Assembly (NCBI GenBank): GCA_029844215.1
Contig: JAQGDG010000160.1
Coordinates: 62,001-126,000 of the forward strand
From: Przewalskia tangutica
Taxonomy: Eukaryota; Streptophyta; Magnoliopsida; Solanales; Solanaceae
Direction of reading: 5' to 3'
DNA length: 64,000 bases
The position numbers and the translations under genes are program-made. Positions 11,151-22,133 of the stretch are shown in pieces. A model generated the notes under the pieces. The model was not told the DNA's origin. It was given only the letters and a program-made list of their open reading frames with translations, and ran no database searches. Position 1 is the first letter of the stretch; each line of letters starts with the position of its first letter.

Positions 11151-11583
11151 CCTCGGCCCGCCCTCTTCTCGCCCTTGGTTAACCCGCCGATCTCACGCTT
11201 TCTACCGCCGCGCATAAGCCCGCATACGTGCCATGCTCAAGCCCAATCAAGAATTACTCGCACAACCCTTTCTTAGGTAGTCATCAAGACTCGTGGTACA
11301 TCGGTATAATCTCTGGTAGCCAAAACCATGGCTAGTAACAGGGTCGCCTCTTTGCAATCTAAATTCTCTGTTCCCGGTCGTGGAACTGAAAGTTCAAATA
11401 TCATGGCCGCAGTAGGAACTGCCGTCGCCGTGCTAAACTCACGGGCTAGTAACGCCGCAGTAAATCCCCGAACGAAGCACTACCCTAGGTAATGATCGGG
11501 CTCGCGCCTCGCAACCCTCTCAGATTCTACTCGCAGCCTCCTGCCGCTTGCCCTCCCGGGCCCGGTTGCCCTACGCGAGGCAT
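11151..11583 (-). pseudogene. gag: M2: gag remnant without capsid core
   Basis: Begins with an ATG at 11583 in the same context as the other gag starts (MPRVGQP here, MPPRR- in P2). Compared with P5 gag (about 1.2 kb), the central retrotrans_gag region, with the motif PPEFYGSRPEDDP, is missing. Sequence resembling the gag end (a RVYRC-like stretch, then a MARMRAYA-like helix) follows near 11180-11310. Stops and frame changes break it within 20 codons. P2 carries the same shortened form, so the deletion is ancestral. Confidence 0.68.
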
Positions 11584-11765
11584 AACGGTAAGTGGAAAGA
11601 AATACGCTAGAGGTCCAACTTAAAACACGCCTCTAAGGCACGACTGCAGTGAGAAGAATAGAAACCAATCCTAAATATCCTATAGCCTCCTCGACATTGT
11701 GGTGCACAACACACCGATAATCAAGACTTCATCGATACGGCTCAGACACTTTCCGAGGATTAATC

Positions 11766-11776
11766 GCTCGATACCA
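11766..11776 (-). other. M2 primer-binding site (initiator Met tRNA)
   Basis: Minus-strand tggtatcgagc, four bases after the LTR end. It is the usual tggtatcagagc with one base missing, and the same form occurs in P2 and P3. Confidence 0.82.
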
Positions 11777-12424
11777 CTTTTGTCACGACCGATTCCGCCC
11801 GTGATCGTGTCTTACCCTGCACCCTAGTGATACAACATCGAGTAATCACGAACATAAACAATACAAGACATATTATGAAATATGAAACAATAACTGAGAA
11901 AACTTCGCTTTCTGCATATATATAAATAACAACTTTTTCCAACATGAACAGTTTTAATACTTTTTACAAACCCTGACAACAACAGGAGTACAGACGTCTA
12001 AGAAATGATAAGACAACAATGGCGGACAGGCCCGCCATACCTCGAATGTAAACACCTACAACAACAGGGACTATACCATCGATAAGCCTCCGAGAAACGG
12101 AGCTTTCCCACACGCCAATCCGTGACCCTAAGAGCGAGGATCAATGATCGCGTACCTTTACTCGCAGATGAACGCACTTCGGGCGAGGTCGCATAACAGT
12201 ATTTAGTATGTGAAACTAAAAATATCAGAAATGAAATCATAATAGTCTATAAAGCAGAGACATGTATGATAACCAAACTACGCTTCACAATAATAAGCAA
12301 TATGTCAAGTCGTGACTCACGCCTCAAGTCATCACTCAAATATAACAACGGGTCTCACGCCCACAACATCAATCATGCCCGTGGAATACCTTCTCATCGC
12401 CTACGGCAATGATGATATGATAAC

Positions 12425-12840
12425 AACAAGACAAAGAATCCAAATGGAAGCATACCCGCGCGCTACGATCGTGTCGGGATGTCCAAAGGGAAACAATAAG
12501 ACAACTTTCCAAACGGACGATACCCGCGCTACGATCGCGGTCAAGATGTCCAAAGGGAAACAATAGGACAGCATTCCAAATGGACGATACCCGCAGCGCC
12601 ACGATCGTGTCGCATGTCCAAAGGGAAACAATAGGACAACATTCCAAATGGACGATACCCGCGCGCTACGCATCGTGTCGATATGTCCAAAAGGAAATCA
12701 CAAGCGCGATAATCAAATGGAAACATACCCGCGCGCCACGATCGCGGTCAAGATATCCAAAGCGATTAACCACAAGACCTTAACCAAAATGGAAGCATAC
12801 CCGCGCGCCACGATCGTGTCGGATGTCCAAAGCGATTAAC
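12425..12840 (-). repeat. Minisatellite in M2 5' LTR, about 68 bp unit, 6 copies
   Basis: Unit starts at about 12440, 12508, 12577, 12647, 12714 and 12786. Each contains a cgatcg(t/c) core and a gatgtccaaag block. Copy number equals that of the paired LTR. Confidence 0.88.
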
Positions 12841-12984
12841 AACAATAATACTATCAACAGAACGCACTGCGGAATTTCTCCGCCACCGCCAAGACGCCCA
12901 AGTAAGTTCTCAACTACCAACCGACTCTCTATCGAGACGCCAGAACACGTAAACACAACGCTTGTATAATAAAGGCTATCATCA

Positions 12985-13080
12985 CAAGCATAGGCAAGTT
13001 TCACAACAACAAGCATAGGCAAGTTTCACAACAACAAGCATAGGCAAGTTTCACAACAACAAGCATAGCAAGTTGCACAC
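12985..13080 (-). repeat. Short tandem repeat, about 24 bp unit, in M2 5' LTR
   Basis: Four copies of caacaagcataggcaagttt or slightly shortened forms. Confidence 0.88.
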
Positions 13081-14798
13081 AACTCAAAGTACTTTCATTT
13101 TATGCCAAAGTCCGGTTTTTAACCCCAAAGTACTACATACGTTAAGTTCTTTTAAAAGAGATCCATTACTTTTATAAAAGTCACCCGATACCGTAGTATT
13201 AGAATGACCAACCCACCTTCCTTTTCAAAATCAAGTAACAACATTCTTTCCTAAGTTCCGCTTGCCTAGTTTCAATTACTCAAGCTTCTCATTTTCAAAT
13301 GGTTTCATAGTTCCCAAACTTAATCACTTGATTCCTTTTAGAACAATCGAGTAACATATGTCATATACGTGAGTAGTTTATTCTTGTTTATAACGATCTT
13401 ATTACAAAGAAATGCATGGTCTAGAAATATCATTTTGTCTCATCTTAGCTTCTATGCAGATGGAAGTTTCTACCGGTTTTAATAATACTTAATCACAAAC
13501 ATTTCCTTTTATTAACGCCGCAGTTGGTTTGTCGATACACATTCTGATTTCCAAAATCAAGAAAACATTCTTAAGACGTTATACCTAACTTTCCATAAAG
13601 CTAGTATAACTCTTAAGTTTTCAAAACAAATCAAGTATTACTTCTCTCAAAATGATTCAAAACTCTTTTGAAATACTTCAAGTTCTTTATTAACACATAA
13701 CAAGCCGCTTATAGTTCAAATCGCTTACCTTTTAAAACCACATGTATTTTCTTACCAACATAAAGCCGTTATAACCAACTTCCCATAAAGCCGTTATAAC
13801 ACTTTATGTTTTACACCAATCAAATACATTTAGTACACGTATCGCCTACCGCATTTACATAGTTCACACATATCATGCTAGAAGAGATAGGAAGAGGTTC
13901 ACATACCTCGCGACGAGTATCGACTAATAGCAAAACGCCCAAGTACTCCCAATTGTTTGGCTACTCCTAAAGCCAAGTAACGCGCCACACGTAGTACTTC
14001 AACCTATAAGGCCACAAGGCGCTTTATTAACATTAAGATCTTATCGTAGAACATTCTACGTAAAATTCGCAAAGACCTCCCCGCAAACAGAAATCTCCTC
14101 CTCTAATCTGGCCGCTACCAAGCCAACCAGTGGGTTATACATCTAACCCGAACGGTACAATTCTACTCCACAAGATTACTACACAAGTCTCTGAATACGC
14201 TCAGCCTGGGCTTCTTCAGCTTAAGTCAAAAGACATTGCCAACTAACCACGTTCATTCTATATATAGTATACTTTAACTATATATTCTAACAACATGTAA
14301 TTTCCAATTACAATAGAGGACAAGATATTTACCTCGATAAGCCCATAATTATCCAAGTATAAAGTCGATCCCGCGCAATCGCTTAGCTCCAACTCCGAGC
14401 GCCCAACCCGCCTAAACCACCCTTAGAAGTTCTAACCAACTTCTACACAATACTCCAAACTGACTATGGAGATTTTCCTGTGGTTTCGGTTTTGTGGACC
14501 GACGAAGTATAATAGTATTTCCTAAGCCAGATAGGTATAACCTTAGAATACTACAAGGTATACTGCTAAGGTAATTTGGGCATTATAACAATACTTTGAG
14601 AGTATTTCTACACCACAAAGGGGTATTATACGAAAGCAACTCACAGTGGGTACCCCACTACCACACTACTAGGAGTGGTGTACCTCGCCAAGGCCTCTGG
14701 AGAGGAGGCCTCTGGCCGAACTCAACACTAAGGGAGGGAGAAGATTTAACACTTAGAAATATTTAGGAAAGGATGAAGAATTCATCAAAGGGAGAGGG

Positions 14799-14806
14799 TA
14801 TTTATA
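14799..14806 (-). promoter_or_regulatory. TATA box of M2 5' LTR
   Basis: TATAAATA on the minus strand, 672 bases into the LTR. This is the copy that would drive M2 transcription. Confidence 0.7.
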
Positions 14807-15150
14807 AGACAAGCCAAGGCCAACCAATGGCCAAGATCGAGCCAAGTGCTACACAAGTGTAGGCCAAGATATGCCCAAGTGCCCCTAGTCCCTACTCCTT
14901 AAAACCCTCACAAATATCTACCAAAATATCTACCACTGACCTCCCCAATTGGTCCCACGTGCCCCACCTTGCCCACCAACGAGAGGTGCCAAGTGCCGCC
15001 TCTCGCTTGTCCAAAATGTTCCGCCTCTAAAAATCCGCAAAAATAAGAAAAGACATAGCCGAATTTTCCTTCGCAGTTATGAAAACGCTCATTTAAAAAC
15101 GACTCTAACCGTGTCAGGCACAAATGCCATTCTAAGTTAAGCCAAGGCGG

Positions 15151-15166
15151 GGTGACACGTGTCACC
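15151..15166. promoter_or_regulatory. Palindromic G-box in M2 5' LTR
   Basis: Exact GGTGACACGTGTCACC, matching 9310-9325 in the paired LTR, upstream of the TATA box. Confidence 0.55.
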
Positions 15167-15478
15167 CTCCTATTGGCCCAAAATAAAACATCTTCCAAAA
15201 TATCCACAATGGCCAAAATCTCAAAACAAAGTGGGCCCACAAAACCGTAAATTTCTCCCGTGGCCCCACGTGACCATTTCCAAAATAAAATTCCATAATT
15301 CTCTAATATTCCAGAAGTCCGAATACCAAACTGGGAATCCAATTCCATTAACGAACCTTTTTCCTTCACAAAACCTAAACTTTTCCGTGGAAAAATCGCT
15401 TCTTTCTTCCTTTCCAATCTTTTCACCAGATTCTCGCACGCACGCCCTCGCATACATACCCGGAACTACGGGTATAAC

Positions 15479-16604
15479 GTTGACCTTTATAGGTGAAAGT
15501 ACTAAGAGTAGCGATTCTACTCGAGGAGTGGAAAGTGCTAGTGCGTTGTAGTACTTGGAGCATTTTCGCTTATCCGATAAATCGTCGCGAGGTATGTGAA
15601 CCTCTTCCTATCTTTTCTAGCATGATTGTCAGAACTATGTACGGTAGACGCATATGTGCTAAGTGATTTGTTGGTTTAAAACATAGGGTGTTATAATAGC
15701 TTTATGGGAAGTTAGTTATAACGACCTTATGTAAGTGAAAATGGTTTATCGATGTTAAGTTAAGAGACTTGATCTTATAAGATAAAGAGACTTAACTTAT
15801 TTGTTTTAATGTGGATGTTTGTGTGAAACCTCATTCGTGAGTAATGAGTACTTGGTTTTAAAGGGATAATGTTTTACCGATTTCGAATCGTAACGTATCG
15901 ACGCACTAATCGCAAACGTTAATAAAGGAAAATGTATTGAATAATGATGTGTTGTATTAAAACCAAGAAAACCTCCATCCGCATAGAAACTAAGATGAGA
16001 CAAAATGATATTACATTTTCTAGATCATGGCCGCCGTAATAAGAATGTTGTAAACAAGAATAACCTACTCACGCGAGACATATATTACTCAATTGTTCTA
16101 AAAAGGAATCAAGTGATTAAGTTTGGGAACTATGAAACCATTTGAAAACGGTAAGCTTGAGTAATCAAACTAGTAAACCGAACTTAGGAAAAGAATGTCA
16201 TTTGATTTTGAAAAGGAATGTGGGTTGGTCATTCTAATACTACGTATCGGGTGACTTTATAGAAGTAATGGATCTCTTTTAAAAGAACTTAACGATGTAG
16301 TACTTTGGGGTTAAAAACCCGACTTTGGTATAAATGGAAGTACTTTGAGTTGTTGTGAAACTTGCCTATGCTTGTTGTTGTGAAACTTGCCTATGCTTGT
16401 TGTTGTGAAACTTGCCTATGCTTGTTGTTGTGAAACTTGCCTATGCTTGTTGTTGTGAAACTTGCCTATGCTTGTGATGATAGCCTCATTGCATGTCGCT
16501 GGTATTTCGTACCGCTCTCGATGTATGGCGGTCGACTTGTTGAGAACTTACTGGACGTGCCGCGTGATGGAGAATTCCACGTATGTTTCCATTTTGATTA
16601 TCGC
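15479..16604 (+). repeat. P1 5' LTR, segment 2 (between M2 and P2)
   Basis: Starts gacctttataggtgaaagta and matches the P1 3' LTR from about 30130 to 31252. It contains the 24-base tandem repeat and ends attttgattatcgc, where P2 enters. Confidence 0.92.
16346..16475 (+). repeat. Short tandem repeat, 24 bp unit, five copies, P1 5' LTR
   Basis: Head-to-tail gtgaaacttgcctatgcttg with a ttgtt spacer. The paired LTR array is at 31005-31125. Confidence 0.92.
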
Positions 16605-17233
16605 TGTTATACCCGTAGTTCCGTGGTATGTATGCGAGGACGCACGCACGAGAATACAAAGATCGGAAAGGAAGAAAGAGGCGATTTTTCCACTAAAAGT
16701 TTCCGGTTTTGTGAAGGAAAAAGGTTCGCTTATGGAATTGATTCCCGATTTGGTATTCTGACTTCCCGAATATTAGAGAATTATGGAATTTTATTTTAAA
16801 TGGTCACGTGGGGCCCACGAGAAATTTACGCTTTGTGGGCCCGCTTTGATTTTGAGATTTTGGCGCTTGGATATTTTCAAGACGAAATATTTTGATCGAA
16901 TCGGGGCGACACGCGGTCACCCCCACGTGGCACCTTTGGCGAAATATGTTTGTGCACAACAAGTTAGAGTCGCTGACTAAACGCTTTCACTTTCGTAGGG
17001 AATTTCCGCTATGTCATTTAGTATTTTATGGATTTTTCCGAGAGACGAACATTTTGGACCAACGAGAGGCGGCACTTGGCACCTCTCATCGGCAAAGCGC
17101 ACACGGACGATCGGGCAAGTGGGAGATATTTTTGTAGATATTTTTGCAAGCTAGGTACACATGGGTGAATCTTGGCCCTACACTTGCCTAACACTTGGTG
17201 TAATCTTGGCCATTGGTTGGCTTTCACTTGACC

Positions 17234-17241
17234 TATAAATA
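17234..17241 (+). promoter_or_regulatory. TATA box of P2 5' LTR
   Basis: TATAAATA, 629 bases into the LTR. A conserved leader (ttcattcacaaattgcctaa) follows within about 40 bases. Confidence 0.7.
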
Positions 17242-19039
17242 CCCTCCCTTGGAAGACTAATTCATTCACAAATTGCCTAAGTCTTGAAAGCTTCTTCCTT
17301 CCCCTTAGGTGTCTTGGCCGAGAGCCCTCCTCCCCTTGGCCGAGTCCCCAGCTGGTAGGCCGAGGTAGACACCCCTCCTTTGAGGTGCTAGCCGTGGGTA
17401 CCCCAGCCTAGTTGCTTTGATAATACCCCTTCAGGTATAGAAATACTCTCCAAGTATTGTTATAATGCCCAAATTACCTTAGCCTTATACCTTGTTGTAT
17501 TCTAAGGTTATACCTTTACTGAAAAGCCCGTAAATACTATTATACTTCCCGCACTACAAAACCAAACCCTAGGAAAATCTCCATAGTCCGTGAGTATTGT
17601 GTGGTTGGTTAGAACTTCTGTGGTTTAGAATGGTTGAGCGCTGAGTCGAGCTAAACGATTGCCCGTGATCGACTTTATACTTGGATAATTATGGGCTTAT
17701 CGAGGTAATTATCTTGTCCCCTATTGTAATTGGATATTACATGTTGTGAGTATATAGTGAAGTATACTATATATAATCGAATCAGAATTACATAGACCAT
17801 TACAGAGACTTGTGTAGTAGGAGTAGAATTGTACCCGTTAGGTTAGATGTATAACCCCGGTTGGCTTGGTAGCCTACCGATAGAGAGAGATTTACGCTGT
17901 CATGGGGAAGTACGCTTAATTTTCTCAGAAGTTCTACGATGAGACCTAAATGTTAATAAGCCTTGTGGCCTTATAGGTGGACGTACCACGCAGGCGATCT
18001 ACGTGGCTGGGTAGCCGACGCTTGGAAGTACTTGAGCGCTTTTGCATGAGTCGATACTGCCGCGAGGTATGAACCTCTTCCTATCTCTCTAGCATGATAT
18101 GTAAACTATGTACGGTGAGACGCATACGTGCTAAATGTGTTTGAGTGGTTTAAAACATAAAAGTTATATCGGCTTTACGTGAATTTGGTTATAACAGATT
18201 TATGTTAGTAAGAAAATACTTGTGGTTTTTAAAAGGTAACTGATTTGAACTATAACTGGCTTGTTATATGATAAGAAAGAGCTTGAAGTATTTTCAAAAG
18301 ATTTTGAATCATTTTGAAAGGAGAAGTAATACTTGGTGTTTGAAAACTTAAGAGTTATACTAGCTTTACGGGAAGTTAGGTATAACGGCTTAAGAATGCT
18401 TTATCGATTTCGAAATCAGAATGTGTATCGACAAACCACATTAATAAAGGAAATGTTTTGAATAATTAAGTATTATGAAAACCAGAGAAACTTCCATCCG
18501 CATGGCTAAGATGAGACAAAATGATATTTCCTAGATCATGGTCATTAATAAGATTGTTATAAACAAGAATATCCTACTCACACATAAGGCTTATGTTTCT
18601 CATTGTTTAAAAGAGAATTATATTCTTAAATGAATAAGACTATGAACTACGGAACCTTTCTAAAATAAGAAACGTGAACATTTGAAATTAGGCAAACTTG
18701 GACGCTTGGAAAATAATGTTACTTGATTTTACAAAGGTAAGAGTTTTGGTTTCTTAAAAGGATCACTCTATTTTATACTACGTATTGTGTGACTTATGTG
18801 AAAGAAACAGATCTTTTTAAGATTTTAATGTGAAGTACTTTGGGGATAGATACCCGAACTTGTTAGTAGAAAGTACCTGTGAATAACTTGATCATTGGTT
18901 TGTGATAACCTTGTAATACTTTCTTGTTGCTTTGATAAGTAAACGTGTTAGGATGCTACGCGTGTTAGTATCTTGTGATGTTTGTGTAAAGGGGTTTCCT
19001 TGATTGTGCTTATTAACTATCGCCGTTATGATAGTATGG

Positions 19040-19320
19040 TGGCATTCATCTCGAGATGATTCCGGTTAAGTCTCCACGCGGGGTAGACTCAGCGTCGATG
19101 GACCTATGATTCGAGAATACCTCGCGCAGTCCCGGCCTATGCGAGCTACGAGTTCCGTGTTAGTGTACGCCCTTACGGGCACGCGTCCATGCGGCCACGC
19201 GGATCGCGAAGTCCGTGACGATGCCGGAGTAGCTACCGACGCGGGATACCTCATGCGGCCGATGAGATTGGCCTACGCGAGTCAGCGGGAAGTTCCGGTG
19301 ACTAGACGCGCACATTAGGT
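19040..19320 (+). repeat. GC-rich degenerate repeat in P2 5' LTR
   Basis: Locally GC-rich in an AT-rich LTR. Words such as tacgcgag, cacgcg, atgcggcc and agttccg recur at irregular spacing. The paired LTR has it at 24560-24840, and LTR F has a related block at 55610-55865. Confidence 0.7.
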
Positions 19321-20096
19321 ACCGCGCAAGTGGCCGCCTTTGATCACGTGACGGCCAGACAGATCTTATGATACGCTTATGACCTTGTTGCACTGTGGTG
19401 TTAGTAGCCCGCTATGCCTTCAGACTTACCCTCGCATGCTTTATTAGGACACGTGGGACCGTGTTCATGTGTATTCTCGTGCTTGTATATCATAAACCGC
19501 CAGCGGTGAGGAAGGTATTCCACGGCACGATTGATGTTGGCGTGAGACCCATTGTTAAATTGAGTGATGACTTGGCGTGAGTCCCCGACTTGACATGATC
19601 GCTATTTATGGTGAATCAGAGTTTGCTATCATACATGTCTCCCGCTTTGTATAGACTACTATGATTTCATTTACGATTTATTTTTAGTTTCACATACCTG
19701 CACTGTTGCATCGACCTCGGCCGCTCATGCCGCAGTTGAGGTACATCGTCGCCGATCCTAGCTCTCGTGGTCACGTCATTGGGAAGCTCCGCTTCTCCGA
19801 GGCTTATCACGTATAGTCCGTCGTAGTAAGTGTTTACATTCGTGGTTTGGCGGCCCCGTCCCGCCATCGGTCGATCATTCTTAGAGGTCCGTAGTAATCG
19901 CAAGGTTGGTAAAAAGGATTAAGCCGTTCATTTTGTAAAAGAGTTGATGGTTATATATATGCCGAAAGGCAAGTTTTCTGATTATTGTTTTATATATTTC
20001 GTTATCTCATGTCAGGTTTTATGTTCACGATTACTGACCAGGTCACTAGTGGTGCCCGGTAAGGCACCACCACGCCCGGTTCGGTCGTGACAAAAG

Positions 20097-20107
20097 TGGT
20101 ATCGAGC
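20097..20107 (+). other. P2 primer-binding site (initiator Met tRNA)
   Basis: tggtatcgagc, four bases after the LTR end. Confidence 0.82.
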
Positions 20108-20293
20108 GATTAATCCTCTGAAAGTGTCTACGCATCCGTATCCAAGAAGTCTTGATTATCGCGTTGTGCACCACACCAATAATCGTGAGGCTATAGGATA
20201 TTTAGGATTGGTTTCTATTCTTCTCACTCCGAGATCGCGGCCTTAGAGCCGTGTTGTAAGTCGACCCTCCGACGAAATTCTTTCCTTATCGCT

Positions 20294-20730
20294 ATGCCTC
20301 CGCGTAGGCAACCCGCCCGTGAGGCAAGGCGCCAGAGTCGCGAGCAGAGTTCAGAGGGTGGCGAGGGCACAGCCCAATCATTACCTAGGGTGGTGCTTCA
20401 TTCGGGAAGTTTTGAGACGTCACTAGCCCCAGCAGAGTTTAGCACGGCGGAAGCAGTGCCTACATTGACCATAATATTTGAACCTTCGCCCAACCGAACA
20501 GAGAATATAGATTGCCAAGAGACAACCTCATTACTAGCTATAGATTTGGCTACCAGAGTATACCGATGTACCGCGAGTCCGAGGACTTTCTAAAAGAGGG
20601 TTGTGCATGAGTAATTCTTCGCTTAGGCTTGAGCATGGCTCGTGCTTACGCAGCAGTCGAGAAAACGAGAGATCGACGTTAACGGGCGAAAGAGGCCAGA
20701 GCAGCAAGGTCCTTTGGTAACTTTCAGTAT
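20294..20730 (+). pseudogene. gag: P2: gag remnant without capsid core
   Basis: Starts with an ATG at 20294 encoding MPPRRQPAREARRQ, the usual basic gag start, and stays open for 99 codons. The retrotrans_gag core seen in P5 is absent. After the first stop a stretch resembling the gag end follows in other frames (cttaggcttgagcatggctcgt, then a VEKTRDRR-like basic run to about 20690). There is no zinc knuckle. Compared with the 1.2 kb gag of P1, P3 and P5, this copy is a deletion product that could not form particles unaided. Confidence 0.75.
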
Positions 20731-21410
20731 ACCTTAAGTGCTATGTTCGATAGCAAGGTGTTAGTTGTGATTAGAATCATGGTGGGTTAACCGAGTAAGA
20801 TTTTGGGGATAGAGGCGTGTGAGCCTTAGAGTGTTATACGAAAGACCTTAGAGGTGCCATCTCGAGAAAGGTGTAGTGTTATGTTTGACTTTATAGGAGT
20901 GCATAGTGCACGCGAGCTATGTTCGTGGGATAAGTCCCCGAGTAGCGTGATTTGAAAGAAGGTAGTCGAGCTGGAAGACCGCTAGGTTTTCGTAATATGA
21001 TTTGTGAAATTATTCCTTCGGAGCTAGTGTTTTGCGCAATGCCGCCTGCCGAGGTTGACGTTGCGTCAACCCGCGTACGCGCGGGTCAGTGGTCCCGCCT
21101 TGTAGGGCGGTGTTAGCCCATGTTTAGTTAGCCAACGCAAGTTCGTGGATGCGCTCGACCGCTGGTCGGGCCGATGGGCAGCCTATCGTGTTCTTCACGT
21201 GGTCGCTCCTCGCAGTTGTTGTTGTTATCTAAAAGGTCGCGAGGTTGCACGGTGCCTACCTTCACCTTATGACAGCCTGTGGTACTACTGCTTTCTCTCG
21301 AGTTTGTACGTGCAGGCTAGAACTCGTAAGTCTCAGACCGCATTCGCCTCGCCGTTGTTTTGATTTCGTGGTAGCGCGAGGATCGTTGTCTCCTGGGGAG
21401 TGTTTAAGCT
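20731..21410 (+). other. P2 post-gag non-coding module
   Basis: No coding match. It contains the gggtt-family inverted words (ggttgacgttgcgtcaaccc near 21051) and the string gttcgtggatgcgctcgacc near 21140, also present after gag in P1, P3 and P5. The part from 21180 to 21410 is shared with M2 only. Confidence 0.65.
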
Positions 21411-21790
21411 ACCATTTCGTTGTTCGGATGTCGCCTCGCGACGCCTTGTAGGGCAGAAATGCAAGTCACGGCCGATTGGTCTGATGTTGGCGGTGGTTCG
21501 ATAGTCGTTCAGCTTGTTCCACAGACCGATAAATGGTGCTTGTTCAGTTAAGTTCGCACCGTAGGAATCGTGGATAATCACGCTAGAGTTCGTGCCGACG
21601 GTCGGTCTTCTTGAGTACCACCTGCTAGGTGTGACGAGTTTTGGAAACAAAGGAACTTAGCCCGAGTTACTTGGGCCTTTGTGAGTTCATGTAACATAGG
21701 CCGTGCCTATATGTTAGCATTTGCCGTCCGACTTGGAGGAAGGACGTCCGCTTTCAGATTGTTATGTTCGAAAGTATCAAGATCCATCCG
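21411..21790 (+). pseudogene. pol: P2: integrase C-terminal remnant (GPY/F region)
   Basis: Starts near 21411 with FVVRMSPRDAL, the counterpart of the integrase MSPYEAL segment. The GRxC-type sequence follows, with a frame change. A YLGPL-type GPY/F motif appears at about 21665-21685. The segment near 21714-21790 reads as an LAF-LGG block and then VRKYQDPS, the counterpart of the MLRKYxxDPS motif near the end of chromovirus pol. No upstream pol domain remains. Frames change at least four times. Confidence 0.75.
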
Positions 21791-22104
21791 CACGTTCCCG
21801 CTAACGATGACCACGCTAGAGATAGTAACCCCGAGTTTTGGATACTAAAGCGATTTAAATGTGATAAGAATCCGAGTGTACGATGCCTTCGATCGTGACG
21901 CACCTTGCACCATTTGTTGGGTCGCCGAGCGCGCGCTCGCAAAGTGACAAAAGTAGTATTATTTGTGGTGATGTTAGAGGTGTTTCCTCGTGGACTTGGA
22001 TGTAAGTATTTTACGTGGGTATTTCGCGCCACCGCGTGGCAGATTGTTTCGTAAGTATAAGAGGAAGACTATATCGCCACGCGTTCGCTTTGAGATTTAG
22101 AAGT
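21791..22104 (+). other. P2 internal tail
   Basis: Shared with M2 9670-9949 on the other strand. Nothing recognisable as a domain; it ends with the hairpin. Confidence 0.5.
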
Positions 22105-22133
22105 AACATTCGACGAATGTTTCTAAGGAAGAA
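22105..22133 (+). other. P2 polypurine tract and upstream hairpin
   Basis: aacattcgacgaatgtt (22105-22121), then aaggaagaa (22125-22133), which abuts the 3' LTR. Confidence 0.87.

Larger units (their letters stand above)
5948..15478 (-). mobile_element. M2: pol-deleted LTR retrotransposon nested in P1 5' LTR
   Basis: A minus-strand element with LTRs at 5948-9638 and 11781-15478 (3.69 and 3.70 kb). Its internal region is 2.14 kb (9639-11780). It holds the primer site, the gag start and end without the gag core, the post-gag module, the integrase C-terminus and a polypurine tract. It belongs to the same subfamily as P2. A probable acgtt duplication (5943-5947 and 15477-15481) is blurred by apparent indels at both ends. 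Removing M2 restores the P1 LTR reading ...gacgttt...gacctttataggtg. Confidence 0.9.
11781..15478 (-). repeat. M2 5' LTR
   Basis: In element orientation it runs from about 15478 down to tgtcacgacc at 11781. It aligns end to end with 5948-9638. The array at 12425-12840 and the 24-base repeats at 12985-13080 match those of the 3' LTR. The differences I can see are mostly short indels. Confidence 0.9.
16605..20092 (+). repeat. P2 5' LTR
   Basis: Runs from tgttatacccgtagttcc to cggtcgtgaca, 3.49 kb, followed by the primer site. It contains a GC-rich repeat area at 19040-19320. No gene is seen within it. Confidence 0.92.

Noticed and set aside
14908..15453. Open frame of 181 codons on the minus strand, the longest in the window
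   Set aside because: It lies wholly in the U3 and leader part of the M2 LTR. The paired LTR and sister LTRs have stops in this frame, so it is chance openness.
17560..17580. accctagg/aaaccctaa words suggesting telomere repeats
   Set aside because: Each LTR has a single occurrence at the same leader position (after ctactatac or ctaccttttg). There is no tandem array.
19040..19320. GC-rich island as a possible horizontally acquired segment or CpG-island promoter
   Set aside because: It is a degenerate repeat inside the P2 LTR, present in both LTRs and related to a block in LTR F.
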